The notes under the pieces: generated by a model
Database searches by the model: none
Seen by the model: only the letters and a program-made list of their open reading frames with translations
Told to the model about the DNA's origin: nothing
Program-made: the position numbers and the translations under genes
Part shown: piece after piece, positions 11,898 to 23,470 of the stretch
How the letters are laid out: each line of letters opens with the position of its first letter
How positions within the stretch are numbered: the stretch's first letter is position 1
Origin: Stenopsyche tienmushanensis
Lineage: Eukaryota; Arthropoda; Insecta; Trichoptera; Stenopsychidae
Reading direction: 5' to 3'
Length of the DNA: 64,000 nt
Assembly: GCA_008973525.1 (NCBI GenBank)
Contig: WACJ01000523.1
Span: 1,612,001 to 1,676,000 of the forward strand

Positions 11898-12689
11898 TTA
11901 GGGTATCCCATAAGTTTCTTTCGTTTTCATATCTCTCCGGAAACCTCATAATGCCTTCTTGCCAAAATTTCCCAGGTTTGTTGGCAAAATATTGATCGAG
12001 ATACATTTTTATATCATTTTTTGAATTAAAATTTTACCACGTAAAGAGTTTTTCAACTAAATAAATAATAATCTGAAGGGGCAATGTCCGGAGAGTATGG
12101 AGGATGAGGTAAAACATCCCAGGCAAATGATAATAATTTATTTCTGACGAGCAAAGACACATGAGGCCTGGCGTTAAAAACAACGCCTCGTCTGTTCGCT
12201 AATTCTGACCGTTTTCTGGCAATTGCATCCTTTAGATTGTCTAGTTGGAAGCAATATTTTGTTGAATTGATCGTCTTTGCTGAAGTAACTCATAATAAAC
12301 TACCCCTTCCAGTCCGACCAAATGGATAGCAAAACTTTTTTTTGGATGTAGGCCAGGTTTAGCTACAGTTAAAGCTTCTGTACCCTTGGTCCGAGACCGT
12401 TTACGTTGGATATTTTCATAGAGTATCCAACTTTCATCTCCAGTTCAAAAAAGGTTGGCTGTTATGTCGTTGGAGAAGAAGATCGCATGTTGAAATACGC
12501 CGAAGTTTATTTGAGTCAGTCAGTTCATGAGGAAGCATCTGAACGATAGATATAGCCCAATTTTGTCAGATGTTCGTGGAATTTTTAACTTGTTAGCTAT
12601 TTCGCGAGCAGTATATCGCGGGTTTTCTTCGACCATGGCTATGATTAGATGTGTGTCCATTAGCGAAAGAAACTTATGGGACAACCTAA
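11898..12689 (-). mobile_element. Complete but internally deleted mariner element
   Basis: The inverted termini of 26 bp agree at 24 positions; each includes TCCCATAAGTTTCTTTCG. TA dinucleotides flank both sides (11896-11897 and 12690-12691). The minus strand encodes a mariner helix-turn-helix block (MVEENPRYTAREIANKLKIP, near 12570-12650) and, in broken frames, a GDESWILYEN-like block and an HTLRTLPLQ block that replaces the usual PYSPDLAPSD. At 792 bp it is about 500 bp shorter than an intact mariner and cannot make transposase. Confidence 0.8.
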
Positions 12690-13095
12690 TATGTCTGGTC
12701 ATCAGCAAATAAATGGAATTTGTATTTTGTCGACTTTTGTAACCGAGGCAACGTTCATCCGTGTGATGATAATATGTCATTTGCCATTTTTTTATCTTTA
12801 AATAACAGCTTCGAGTCGCTCGCTGAGGATATTTTTTGCTAAAGAAAGTCTCGCATTTTGTTCGTATCGTATTTGTTTTTCTTCCAACACTTTCATGTTG
12901 CTCTAATCGATATTTTGCATGACACGCCGCTAATATTCTTCCAAGTTTTAGCTGATGTGCTACAAAATTTTCAACACTTCTGACATCGGCGACTCGAAAC
13001 TCACGCAATCCAGCGAGGGCTATATAAAAATATCTAAAAATATGGTTTACTAACGGTTAATTTAGACCCGGGTGTTTGTCAGCCATTTTGTTCAG

Positions 13096-13330
13096 TCGCA
13101 GTAAATTCTTCCCATGGAGAGGACGTCGCGCGCTTCCGTCGCTTCCCATCAGTGCGAGATCCGCGCCGTCATCCGTTTTTTGACTTTGCTGAACGATTCC
13201 TCTTTGAATATCCATGGGAAGCTCGTGCAAATTTACGGTAGTGATGTGATAAGTCGACCACATGTCACGAAGTGGGTCAGATTGTTCAGAGAAGGCCTTG
13301 ATGATCTTCACGAAGAATTTCCTTAGTGAT
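13096..13330 (+). pseudogene. Tc1/mariner transposase N-terminal domain fragment
   Basis: A 70-codon frame from 13114 reads as the Mos1-type helix-turn-helix: EIRAVIRFLTLL, then IHGKLVQIYGSDVISRPHV, then KWVRLFREGLDDLHEE. These are the usual landmarks of residues 10-70 in such transposases. The frame stops at 13326 and no catalytic domain follows, so it is a remnant. It belongs to a different mariner lineage from the 11.9-kb element. Confidence 0.65.
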
Positions 13331-15764
13331 ATTGTGTCAAAACATTTGGTTAGGGCTTGTTGGATGTGTCACTACATCCCAGAATCCAATTACAGAAATG
13401 TCTCCATCTCGACGGCGACCGCGTTGAAAAATAGTTCTTTCTGGATGACCCTCGTATGTTATACGCTTACTTCCCTTTGTAAGCAACAAAGACATCAATA
13501 AATCAATTCGGATGCAAAGATCAACGGGATGAATTAGAGACTCGTCGATTGACCACATGTGGCGGCTTTGGGAGATTATCCTCGGCCGATTTAATATGCG
13601 CATTGATCCCAAATTCTACAGAATTTGACATTTTGAATTGAATTGCTGACCACAATCGTAAACAGAACGAAAAACAACACAAAACAGAAGCGGAAGATTT
13701 TATTAACACTTTACATTCCGGGCGATCTGCGCTTAATTTGCCCGCAATCAGGGCGATTTCGCAAGAAATTCATGAATTCTTTCGTAAAATTGATGGAATG
13801 AAACGAAATTTTAGTGTTGTCCACAAAAGAGTTCACTGCAGTGATATATTTAAACATAATGGTGGTTTTCAATCTGTGGTGCGTGTACATGTAAATTAAA
13901 ATGATTTTAAATTTAATTCAGATTGTAGAATTGTAGATAGCAATGGTTGCTAGAAATGTATTTATTTGTTGCGTTATCTGTGATGTGGTGATAAGAAAAT
14001 GCTGTTCGCTGCTGTCCTTTGTGGGAAAATCGAAAATTCGATCTGGCAATGACGATGACGAAGAGTCGCAATAGAGATGATGACATCATCGTTGCGTAAC
14101 GTTGACGTCGCGCTTTAGTCCAGACCGCTTGGCGCGTCGACGCCCGAGTCCTGGCCGATTCGAGCGTACCTACTCCGCACACGGGCATGGACATGGAACA
14201 TATTTGAGATCGACCTTGGCTCGGACGCGCCTAATCGTTGGCTGTCGGCCACCGTTGCCGTCGTCTTAGATCGCCTCGCCCGGGGGAACAAAGGAAAATC
14301 TGGCATCGACGATGCACTCTAGACTTATCGCCTATCGTGACGCAACGCTCCACATCGAAGGTCGCCTCGGCTGTGGGCAGAAGACCCTGGAAAATCTCAC
14401 ACAACGCCTCGATTGTGTCATAATACACATTTCCAAATGGAAACAAAGACGCAGAACGACGCGGCAGCTGCCAAAGAGAGACGCGCCGGAAAATATTTAT
14501 CCAAACAATTAGGGTTATAATTGGCTTCGAAGAACATGCCATATCGAGTCCATATCGTCCGCCTTCCATTTTGCGCTGTTCCCGGTCGCCTTGGATTACG
14601 ATAAACCTCTCTGCGATGTGCAGCACGATTGGCCAATCGAACCGAGTTTGGAATTGGAGCGACGATGAATTCGAGTAATCTACGCCAGGAAGTATTATCG
14701 ACGGAAAGAGCGATGGCACAATAATAAATAATATCCACTGTGCTCGCGGTAGGTTTCCATTGTCCGCCGATTTGTGGACGTTATCACCGAAAGTATATAA
14801 ATATTCGAACGAGGATACGTCGAGTTGTCGGCTCATTTATTCGGGATGTCTCCTGAATGACAATCGGGAAGCCGCTCCACGAAAAAAGAGAGCGACGCAC
14901 GAAAGTGAAGCAGATGAAGACGTAACCCCCTGCACGGCTCGCTCAACACCTACGTCGCCACATGCGGACGCCGTCAATTCTATTTGGGTGACGTTTGTAT
15001 TCCTCCGCTTTTAACCGCCAGCGATTTTAGAAATTGCCCAAAAAAGTTTTTTGGTTTATATATTTTATTGTTTAAAGGCAACTCGTGTGTTCTAGCATAC
15101 GCATATATACCACACGCAATCCTGCGGGATCATTAGTCATTGTTTATTTAGGGTTGTCTCAATATACTAATAATACCAGTTAGACATAACTGACAGTAAC
15201 AACAATAAGAACAGACAATTAGGATAATATATTTAAATATTTTTTACATTGCCAACAAGACTGCATTTTTATTTTCTACCTGACCTTTAGACAGCCACTT
15301 TATGGCCTTTGCTTGACAAAGAGTGCCAATTTTTCCATGATTTATTTTCTTCGTTTAATTCGCGTGAAGCGTGGAACTGTTGACAATATTTTTTGAAGTA
15401 CCTTTCGAAAAACGCATAAATACATTCATCAAGATGTTGGCTGCTTGAATTTATGATCATTTTCAAACAATATACGGCTTTAACAATATTGAATCGTATA
15501 CGTGCTTTCGAACTTATAAGAATGTTCAATGAATGGATCTTCAGGAGTAAAGATTCGAAAGAGCAAGACCTTTTCTGTCATGTAGGTTTAGTAACGATCA
15601 TACAGGGGTCAATTTCTCTTCTTCTTCTTACAGCGCCCAACAACGACTATAAGAATAAAAAGTCACTGATTTGCCTGTCAGAAAGAGTGTGCTTCTCGAC
15701 CGAATTAAGGTTATTAGATAGTGCAGTGAGTCTAAAATCATAATTTTACATAAAGACGGCCTCG
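13331..15764. other. No gene recognised; TTAA terminus and CpG-rich part
   Basis: TTAACACTTTACATTCCGGG at 13703 resembles the left end of the 4.9-kb MITE, but no matching right end was found. Between 14090 and 14990 the sequence is CpG-rich. Frames of up to 201 codons occur there on the minus strand, with a composition that looks like chance reading of GC-rich DNA. A regulatory or first-exon region is possible but unproven. Confidence 0.4.
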
Positions 15765-15990
15765 AATTTTGCATTTTTACCCTTGTCTGTTCGCAGGATC
15801 CCTTTTTTATACTGTGGCTGCTATCTTTGTTTTTGTTAGCTCGTTCAATCGCAGACCGTCCAAGCTTTTCGATCTAAGATAAACAACAGATGACAGTAGA
15901 TCCGCAACAAGTGGCATTCCTGAAATCTGTATTTATCCCATCACTCTACGCTCCAACTTTACTGATTGGCGCTGGGCGATGAACGTGTTG
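15765..15990 (+). repeat. Dispersed repeat family D, copy 1 (diverged)
   Basis: It shares ACCCTTGTCTGTTCGCA, CTTTGTTTTTGTTA, CAAGCTT-TCGATCTAAGAT and ATTGGCG-TGGGCGATGA landmarks, in order, with copies at 18055 and 20412. All three lie in the same orientation. Confidence 0.6.
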
Positions 15991-17229
15991 ACACATCTTC
16001 TACGGGACATTTGAATCACAGTCATCAGCACGCTTGACTGTCATCACAATCCTATTTTTTATTATATGAATACGTATGTAACGTTTCTGAAATGGTGTAT
16101 TGATCTAGTCGGTAAATATTGGGCATTAGAAGCTACATTTGGAACAACTTCAAATTCCGCTACAATGTATTGTCCCACGTACGATGTGCTAAATTGCTAT
16201 ATACATACATCAGCCCTACTATATGATGATAGTTATCCACAATTCTTCACGAATTACACGCACACAAACGCAGTCCGATTCAGCTTGAGGAACTCGAATA
16301 GCTGGATGATTTATAAGCCAATATTTAAGCTATCTAAAATAGCACCAGTCTGGAATTCCGGAGATCATCTCTGGGTTTTGGTCGATTTTCTTCCCGCGAG
16401 GATGGATCTCGCGTGCTTAAATCCGGGACCGCTTTCGAAGTCTTCGTCGAGCTTCGGGCATTCGACCTCGATACGCATTCAATTTTATCGTCTAAACGTA
16501 TATTTTAGTTAATTATTATCGTAATGGACGACGACATGGACGTGTACTATCAGTCTGTCCGTTATTACGTGCCATTTGACACATGTTTTGAAAACAAACA
16601 ACAGACAAACCCGTGCTCTGGTCGTATTCTCCGCAGCGCGTCCTCGATAAGGTGGATAAGAAGGTTGCAATCCAGAAGTATAATATGTACTACTGTCGGT
16701 GCATTTCAGCTGGATGTCAGCCAACGCCGCATACGGCGCTCACATTATACAAAACGTGGATAATCGGTAATCAGATCACGGCATTGGAAATAAAGCGCTA
16801 TGGATCGCTATATTTTTGAATATTTAGACGTGTAGGGTACCCTTACATTACGATCTTGTCATCGACGTACGAGTGTTGATAAGACGCAAGACGCTCCATG
16901 TCTCTGATTCACTAATCTCCGCACTTAACTCGTTCGTCGCTGCGTCCATCGTATGTATCTGCACGGGCCCCGTCGTATGATTTCGCTGGACGTTTCGGAA
17001 TCGACGAAGAAATTTTCGGCATTGTACATATGTTGTTCTTGTTTAACCAGGAAATGAAGGCGAAATATGTTACAAAACAAATTACAGATACATTTAGAGA
17101 AGTGTTAAAACTTAATAAATGTCATAGATGGAGAAAAAAATAAAATAAAAATAACGATAGAGATTTCAGAGTTGCCCCTAAAATAGAAAGGCCTTTAAAA
17201 TTGGATGATGACATATTGTTTTTTTTTTC
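15991..17229. other. No gene recognised
   Basis: A 148-codon frame at 16066-16512 has no recognisable domain or splice partners. At 16925 a TTAACTCGTTCGTCGC terminus matches the one at 19335 that bounds a piggyBac fossil. Otherwise I see nothing. Confidence 0.4.
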
Positions 17230-17910
17230 ATAATTATCGGTTAAACTTGAAGACCCATGGTCAATAGTACAGGAACATCTTCATCGCATTGGTAAAATTC
17301 AAAAACAAGGAATTTGGGTTCCGCACACATTGACGCCAACTGCGTTACAGCAACGAAGAACGATCTGTGCATCTCTTTTATCCAGGTATGAAACAGATCC
17401 CTTTTGGCAAAGAAAAATAACTTGCGACGAGAAGTGGATCCTATACAATAATTCTACCCGAAAAAAACAATGACTCTCCCCAGGTCAGTCAGCTGTTCCA
17501 ATAGCAAAACCATCTTTAATCTAAAAAAAAAAGCTTCTTCTGTGTGTGTGGTGGGATATTGACGATGTACTCTACTTTGAACTATCAAAACCTGGTGAGA
17601 CAATTACTGTAATGTTGTATTGCCAACAATTGGAGAAAATGAAAAATGAACTGCGAAAAAAACTTTTAAAAAGTTAACTTTTAGTTAATAACAAACTGAG
17701 AATACTGCAACTTTTACCTCACCCCTACTATTCTCCTGATGTAGCTCTCTCTGATTATCACCTTTTTAAAACATTGGAGCACTCTCTTCGAAATAAAAGT
17801 TTCATCATTTTGGACGATGTGAAAATCCATATTCAAAAGTTTTTCGATGAAAAACCATTTTTTTTTTACAAAAATGGCATCGAAATACTACCCAATAGGT
17901 GGTGAAAGGT
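17230..17910 (+). pseudogene. Mariner transposase fossil, nearly full length
   Basis: Several frames can be followed in order. A helix-turn-helix end, VPHTLTPTALQQRRTICASL, comes first, then KITCDEKWILYNNSTRKK around the first catalytic Asp. Next are VWWDIDDVLYFELSKPGETI and, near 17720-17770, HPYYSPDVALSDYHLFKTLE before the C-terminus. This is the standard mariner order. Stops and frame changes between the blocks make it a pseudogene. The second catalytic Asp motif falls in a damaged stretch. Clear termini were not located. Confidence 0.75.
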
Positions 17911-18054
17911 TATAAAAAACGATGGAAACAAGTTTTGTTGATTAGATTTATGTTTTTTTTTTAAATTGTTTTTTAAAGAATTTTTTTATTTTAATTTCTT
18001 TTCGATCTTTCTTATATACTCCTTCCTTATATCTTCCAGATAACAACTCCCTAA

Positions 18055-18330
18055 ATATCTTTTGAGATCGACCCCGAAACTTTCATTTCTACTTGTCTGT
18101 TAGCCCTTGCGTATCTTCACTTTGTTTTTGTTAATTTGAATTATGACAGAGTCAAGCTTATCGATCTAAGATTTAAAAAATAAAACACCTGAGAGAAGAT
18201 GCGCCACATAGTCCTGTGTTTATCTCATGCGTTATAATATCGCATCGTTATTCCTTCTGTTTACGCTCCGACTATAGAATTTAGGCACCGATTCACGGTT
18301 GGCGATGAGAGTAGTTAATGTGCGAAAATA
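18055..18330 (+). repeat. Dispersed repeat family D, copy 2
   Basis: It aligns closely with 20412-20665. Shared landmarks are AAACTTTCATT, TTTGTTTTTGTTAATTTGA, AAGCTTATCGATCT and GAGAGAAGATGCGCCACAT. Confidence 0.7.
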
Positions 18331-19334
18331 CTCTTTATCACGCGAGTCCGTTCGCAGCATATGCGGGATTCCTCATCAGATCGCCCGAATTACTCCCAAA
18401 CAATGAATCCGTCGATCGGTTGTCCATCGCGGACAATTGATAAGATTGAATTGGAGCAAAGCTGTCCAAGGTTGATCAACAGCGCGGTGTAATTTTATAC
18501 CGTTTAATATACATTACATACCCGGATCGAGCTCATCGATCCGGACGATCGAGGATTTTTTCCGTGGATCGCAATCGCGGTGCGGAAGCCGCGATTTGAT
18601 ATTGTTTTATATGGTAATCGGATTTAGTCGGTTTTCTACCTTTACACCGCAAAACCTGGTGTATTGGCGGCGAACGATTGCGGCTTCTGCAGGTTCGCAT
18701 CCTGTCGGGAATTCTGGGATTGTTGTTTACAACGCTCGCTTACAACAGAGGTTATATTTGGGGGAAAAGTGGGTCAAAGCAAATGGCGGATGATGAGGAT
18801 AGGTTAGTTTGTTTCGGGGAAGGCGACTTGTCATGTCTGATATTTGTTTATTTACATTCTAGTAAACGTCGCACAAAATGGCGTTTATGAGTTTCGCAGT
18901 AAAAGTGGTTTGGCAGCCGCCGCAGTGGACGGATTGGTCGAGCGCGTGGACATTTTTTTGAAAGGCGCGTCGTGCGCGTGCCGACGGAGGTAAAATGTTT
19001 TTGTTGTGAAATGTGCGTCGTGTTTGTGTTGAAAACGGCCGACGGAACTCAGCTGCTCGTCGGCCGCCATCTTGTCGCTCCGTCTCGCTCTGTTGTCCGT
19101 TCGCCTTTTCGCCGTCTCGCTCTCGCGTCTTTGCGTTGTGACGTTGCGTGACGTCACGCGTACGTCCGGAAAACTTGCGCATACACAACAACGTCCGGTT
19201 TGATATGACCGGGAAAACGGCTCCATTTCAAACCGCATTTCAATAATTATCTTAACGCGTCCGGGAAATTGAAACGCCACTCCGAACATTGACGAGGAGA
19301 AGGACGGGGACATCCTCAAATGGAAACAATTGAT
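18331..19334. other. CpG-rich region without a recognised gene
   Basis: The 18890-19200 part is markedly CpG-rich and holds a 144-codon minus-strand frame of low-complexity Arg/Thr composition that I judge non-coding. A T-arm-like hairpin near 18690 has no matching tRNA body. A promoter or untranslated first exon is possible; atos, the next gene on the + strand, needs an upstream non-coding exon. Confidence 0.35.
19146..19159. promoter_or_regulatory. CRE-type palindrome in CpG-rich DNA
   Basis: The 14-bp perfect palindrome GCGTGACGTCACGC contains TGACGTCA, the consensus for CREB/ATF bZIP dimers. It sits in a CpG-rich stretch about 9 kb upstream of the atos start codon. Use as a promoter element is inference only. 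Confidence 0.3.
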
Positions 19335-19338
19335 TTAA

Positions 19339-19735
19339 CTCGTTCGTCGCCGCGTCCACCATCCACCGTATACGGGCGTTTAATGGAATTAGCACATGCA
19401 AATATAAAACAAACAAAATATAAACCATATAAAGAGTAAATTAAAATAACTAAAATATACACACACCATACATAAAATATAGCATTATATTATGCAGCAT
19501 TGTATTTAATAAAACAATTTAAATACATATGAGGAAATTTTGGACATTAGGAGTTGCGACTCTTTTTGCAATTTTTTTTTTCGCTTCCTGGCGATCGAGA
19601 ATTTGTCTCATATTTTTGTAACAAAGAGTACAATTCCTTCTTATAGATTTGCCCTGCGGATTTTTTTGAATTTCTAAACCGTGAAACGCTTTATTCGCTT
19701 TCTTCTTTTCATTGTCGGAACTAGCATTTTCCGAC
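19339..19735 (-). pseudogene. piggyBac element 3' end with C-terminal domain remnant
   Basis: TTAA at 19335-19338 is followed by CTCGTTCGTCGCCGCGTCCA, the same terminus as at 16925. On the minus strand at about 19545-19735 a frame reads ENASSDNEKKKANKAFHG, then NPQGKSIRRNCTLCYKNM. The latter fits the start of the cysteine-rich C-terminal domain of piggyBac transposases (x-G-K-x-x-R-R-x-C-x-x-C-Y). Terminus and domain lie in the order expected for the 3' end of such an element. The catalytic part is gone. Confidence 0.55.
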
Positions 19736-19931
19736 TACAATCATTCTCTTAATAGATATTCCCGGATTTTTCTGATATAAGTATAAAAATACTGATATGT
19801 TTGCAGAAAAAGTATGTTTTTCAACTGAATGAAGGCTCTGAGATAAGTCCAATGAAATCTCAAACAGTCTCCGAAAAGCGAATCCAGCGTCTCACTGTTA
19901 CGTATTTCTATACTCGATTTACCAACATTAA

Positions 19932-20375
19932 CCTGTTAAGTGGGTGGCACGTATATTCACGTCCAACGTTAACTGCATCGCAATTGGTCAGGACGTATAT
20001 GTACGTCCTCGAAATATATGTTGAGTCCTAAAGTAGGCGGGACTTTTTTTTTGTTTAACGAATATGTGAGTTGTCGATACATGTTTTGACATGAATTTAA
20101 GATATGCCATCATAAAATAGCATTACACCTAAATCCTCTCACAGTTGAAAGCTTTTGTTTATTGTTTTGTATTTGCTAACATCTCTATAAATGTATGTAT
20201 CTAAATACATTTAAAAAAATGTTTCGTTGATTTTTTTACAAATTCTAAGCATCGTTAAAAAAACTAATAATACGAACTCACGCCAGGTGGGCGGGACGCA
20301 TATATACGTCCTAACGAAAATGTGCGCGCCCACTGTATGTTGCGTTATTGAAAAGGAACTTCATCGCTTAACAGA
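19932..20375. mobile_element. TTAA-flanked MITE
   Basis: TTAA lies at 19928-19931 and 20376-20379. The ends are short imperfect inverted repeats, CCTGTTAAGTGG and the complement of TCGCTTAACAGA. Inside, a motif of the form GGGACG-ATATATACGTCC recurs several times. The left end resembles 42566 onward (CCCCTTAAGTGG with GACG-ATATATCCGTC motifs). No coding capacity. Confidence 0.6.
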
Positions 20376-20411
20376 TTAACTTTATGAACGTCTTTCTATA
20401 ATGTCGTCCAG

Positions 20412-20665
20412 TCTAAATATCTTTTTAAATCGACCTCGAAACTTTCATTCCTACCCTTGTCTGTTCGCACTTGCTAATCTTCACATTGTTTTTGTTAATT
20501 TGACTAATGACAGAATCAAGCTTATCGATCTTAGATTAAAAAAAAACACCCTGAGAGAAGATGCGCCACATGTCCGCGTTTGTCCCACGCTCCGACTATC
20601 GAATTTCGGCCCTGTAAGAAACAACACCGATTATCGATTGGCGACGAGTGTGTTAACATTGCAAA
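20412..20665 (+). repeat. Dispersed repeat family D, copy 3
   Basis: It aligns with 18055-18330 and 15765-15990 in the same orientation. The three copies start 2.29 and 2.36 kb apart. Confidence 0.7.
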
Positions 20666-21206
20666 CGACAAACGTTTTGCAAAGCACTGTCAGACTGTCC
20701 AATTTGTCGGACTATAGCGCACAGCATCCGACCCCTTGTAGTCCGGAACTTTTTGGAAATGAGTTCTTCTAATACGAATAAATATGAAAATGATGAGATA
20801 TACATGTTTAATACAAGATTTCATATTATAAAAATAAAAACCTCTTACCGTCATCAAACGTATTCCATGGCGATGATTGAAGCGTTTTAACTGTCCCTTG
20901 CTAGCTACAAATTCTTATTTTTTGTTATCTCCTTGTTAAACAAATTTGTTTTCATGACTATACTTGTATTGGGATGTCGGACTATAGGGGGTGCCGGATT
21001 AGACTGGGACCGGATTGCCGCAAATCTGCTGTATTATTATTTATTCAAATTATCATCTCAAAAATTACATTTACCATCTGTTTTATTGTTTTTTTTTTAA
21101 CCAAGGTTTACGATCATACACAAGAAAACATGTCGTATTTTTATAAAGGAATATAATATTTGGACTTTTTTTTATTTCATCGAATATAAGATAAGAGCGA
21201 AAATAC
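20666..21206. other. No gene recognised
   Basis: The sequence is AT-rich with two GTCGGACTATAG-like words (20708 and 20978). No domain, terminus or RNA gene can be supported. Confidence 0.45.
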
Positions 21207-21360
21207 CAATGCTATATTCGTATGTCCACACAAATCCGCTTTTCTCTAAGGATCGCGCAGCGTGAGCGAAGCTTGTATATCAATAAATGAACCTTAACAC
21301 TGTTGATAACACGCAATACTCGTTAATTTATTTGCGTAAACATAAACAATATGGCGTGTC
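21207..21360 (-). repeat. Dispersed repeat family C copy
   Basis: TGCTATATTCGTATGTCCAC, CGCGCAGCGTGA and GTATATCAATAAATGAACCT are shared with 23371-23470. The downstream GCGTAAACATAAACAATA is shared with 25755 onward. Confidence 0.65.
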
Positions 21361-21589
21361 TTCGTTCGTGTGTGTTAATGTTTCATTTAATTTCCGATTT
21401 TGAATCCATTCTTGCTATTGAATATATTGAAGATTCATAATTAATTCGTGGAAACCCGGTCTAATACAGGACGTGATCTATCCATCTATTAGTATTCTAC
21501 TCAATGCTTATATATTTTTTTAGTTTTATGACTCAATATATTATTATTTATGATCGTTACGTGATTTTTTTGCAATAGTGTTATAAATC

Positions 21590-22105
21590 TTGCAGGTTCG
21601 GCAAGTAATATTTTGTTGCGCTAAAGAATTCTTTCCGGATTATCCATTTGGACAAATTTAACGCAGTGATAATATCATCCGATTTTAATAACTCGAAGTG
21701 AAATACACCACAACCGTCCCACCAGACCCAGAAGAAGACCTTTCGTAGCGTTAATTCTGGCTTAGAAACAGGAACCGGTTTTTTCATTTAGCGAAAGCTT
21801 TTGTTTTTGTCGCTTTATGTGTTACATTGTCGTAAGCTATCATCTAACGCACCACTCAATAAGTTCGTACGACGACTAAGAAAACAATTTTTAAGCAAAA
21901 TTCCACTTCGTTTAACATTCCGACGCCTCTTTTGTAGATCGATTCATCTTTGGAGCAAAGTGATGCATCCATGTCCATCGCCATCATTTTTATTGCGCCG
22001 AAACAGCTCCAAACAGCGCTCCGAATTGTGGACGCGTTGTTTTTGATTGACTGTAAGCAAACGCCGTACCCATTTCGAACAGAAGTTTTCTCATAGGACA
22101 AATGT
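21590..22105 (-). pseudogene. Mariner transposase fossil
   Basis: On the minus strand the block PELTLRKVFFWVWWDGCGVF followed by HFELL matches the conserved mariner stretch that precedes the second catalytic Asp. Upstream (about 21950-22090), in other frames, are RWVRRLLTVNQKQR-like and CLELFRRNKND-like segments. Their order is correct for a mariner, but frame breaks show it is dead. Termini were not found. Confidence 0.65.
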
Positions 22106-23021
22106 TGATGCAAACCGATGAATACATTGCCTTCTGATATCTTTAAAGTGTTGCTATCTCATGCAAATTCTATTTATCATCAACTATTTGGTAGAATTTT
22201 TTTATGTTTTCTGAAATAAGTGCCGAATCAACATCATGTGTTTGTACGGTCGCGTTTAAAATTCAGCAAACCACTTCTCTATATGTCGTTCTATCCACTT
22301 ATTGAGGATGGTTATTTTTCGCTAAAGATTTGCGATAAAAGCAATGGATCGCGACCCATTTCCTTTATAAATTTACCGATAAGGTAGAATTCGATAACGA
22401 AAACAATTTAGGTAATATTATTTGTGATTTCCCAGTTTTACGCAATGATTCGATGATTTTTTCAGGTAACATTCGAATCCCATCATTGAAAAAGGACTGC
22501 GATTTCGAACATCCTCGTTCTTGAAGTGTTGGCCGGAGAAAATATGCCGAAGGGATCTGAAAAGCAGAAGTATGATCGTTCGTCCACTGATCACCAGAAT
22601 ATGACCTGTTTCTCGAAGCTTTGCTGTGACAGTCACTCCTGTTTTCAAGAACTCAGTAAATTAATAATTTCGAATCACACCATGTATATAAGCCCTTTTT
22701 TACCATGAATATTGATCGAACTTGGGTGTGGACGTTGTTGATTCATCAGGGTCTACCCATTAGCTTTTTCTTTCTGGGTCGCTGTAATAAACCCATTTTC
22801 GCCAGCATTCGCATCACAAAAATGATATTTTCCGGTAAAGATCATGAAGTGAATGATGTTCAGTTCACAATGATGCACATGTTCAGTCGTTGACCATTTC
22901 TTCACAAAAAAACATTGTGAAGACGAAACTCTTACGTAAAATAAAACGGTGAAAGTAATGAGCTAAGAACCTCCTATGCTTTAGCAATTATTTCAAATTT
23001 ATTACTTGAATAGATAATAAT
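22106..23021. other. No gene recognised
   Basis: Only short frames occur. A mariner continuation upstream of the 21.6-kb fossil is possible but was not demonstrated. Confidence 0.4.
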
Positions 23022-23138
23022 CAGGGAATCATTTTAATTTCGATTTTGGTTTCGGTTACGTTCCCAACATTTATATCGGTTCGGTTACGGTTTTACCGGT
23101 TTTATTGGTTTTCGCTTTTTTTCCGGTTCGAAGCCCTG
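23022..23138. mobile_element. 117-bp hAT-type MITE with 8-bp duplication
   Basis: The element begins CAGGG and ends CCCTG (GGTTCGAAGCCCTG), and its interior is rich in AACCG/CGGTT words. It is flanked by ATAATAAT at 23014-23021 and again at 23139-23146, an 8-bp duplication typical of hAT insertion. Because the flank is a simple ATA repeat, the duplication is less decisive than usual. Confidence 0.65.
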
Positions 23139-23370
23139 ATAATAATAATGCCAAATATTAATAATAAAATTTAGAATGTAGATTTTCCTATTTATCATAT
23201 GATCTTATCAAGTTCCCTTCAATTTTGTGCTTATCTTTTAATTTTGATATGTACTTGAAATAGGCGATTACCATTGGAAATATATTTAAGTTTTTATGCG
23301 CTCTGTATTTTTTATGTTCATGAGTTCATCAATAATCGTTAAGTTAATTTTAAATTGAGATCAACGTATA

Positions 23371-23470
23371 TGCTATATTCGTATGTCCACACAAATCCAA
23401 TTTTCTCTTAGGACCGCGCAGCGTGAATCAAGCTTGTATATCAATAAATGAACCTTAACACTGTCGATAT
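23371..23470 (-). repeat. Dispersed repeat family C copy
   Basis: It is nearly the same as 21207-21310, including GCTATATTCGTATGTCCACA and CTTGTATATCAATAAATGAA. Confidence 0.65.

Noticed and set aside
12690..13008. Upstream part of the 162-codon minus-strand frame that runs into the 11.9-kb mariner
   Set aside because: The mariner terminus ends at 12689, so this part is flanking DNA read through by chance, not a fused gene.
14231..14836. 201-codon minus-strand frame
   Set aside because: Located in CpG-rich DNA where stops are rare; overlapping frames of similar size exist on both strands; no domain, repeat or splice context.
16066..16512. 148-codon + strand frame
   Set aside because: No recognisable motif and unbiased composition; likely chance.
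18675..18712. tRNA-like T arm (CAGGTTCGCATCCTG)
   Set aside because: No D arm, anticodon arm or acceptor stem can be built around it.
18885..19319. 144-codon minus-strand frame
   Set aside because: Arg/Thr-rich composition expected from a CpG-rich non-coding stretch; no conserved motif.
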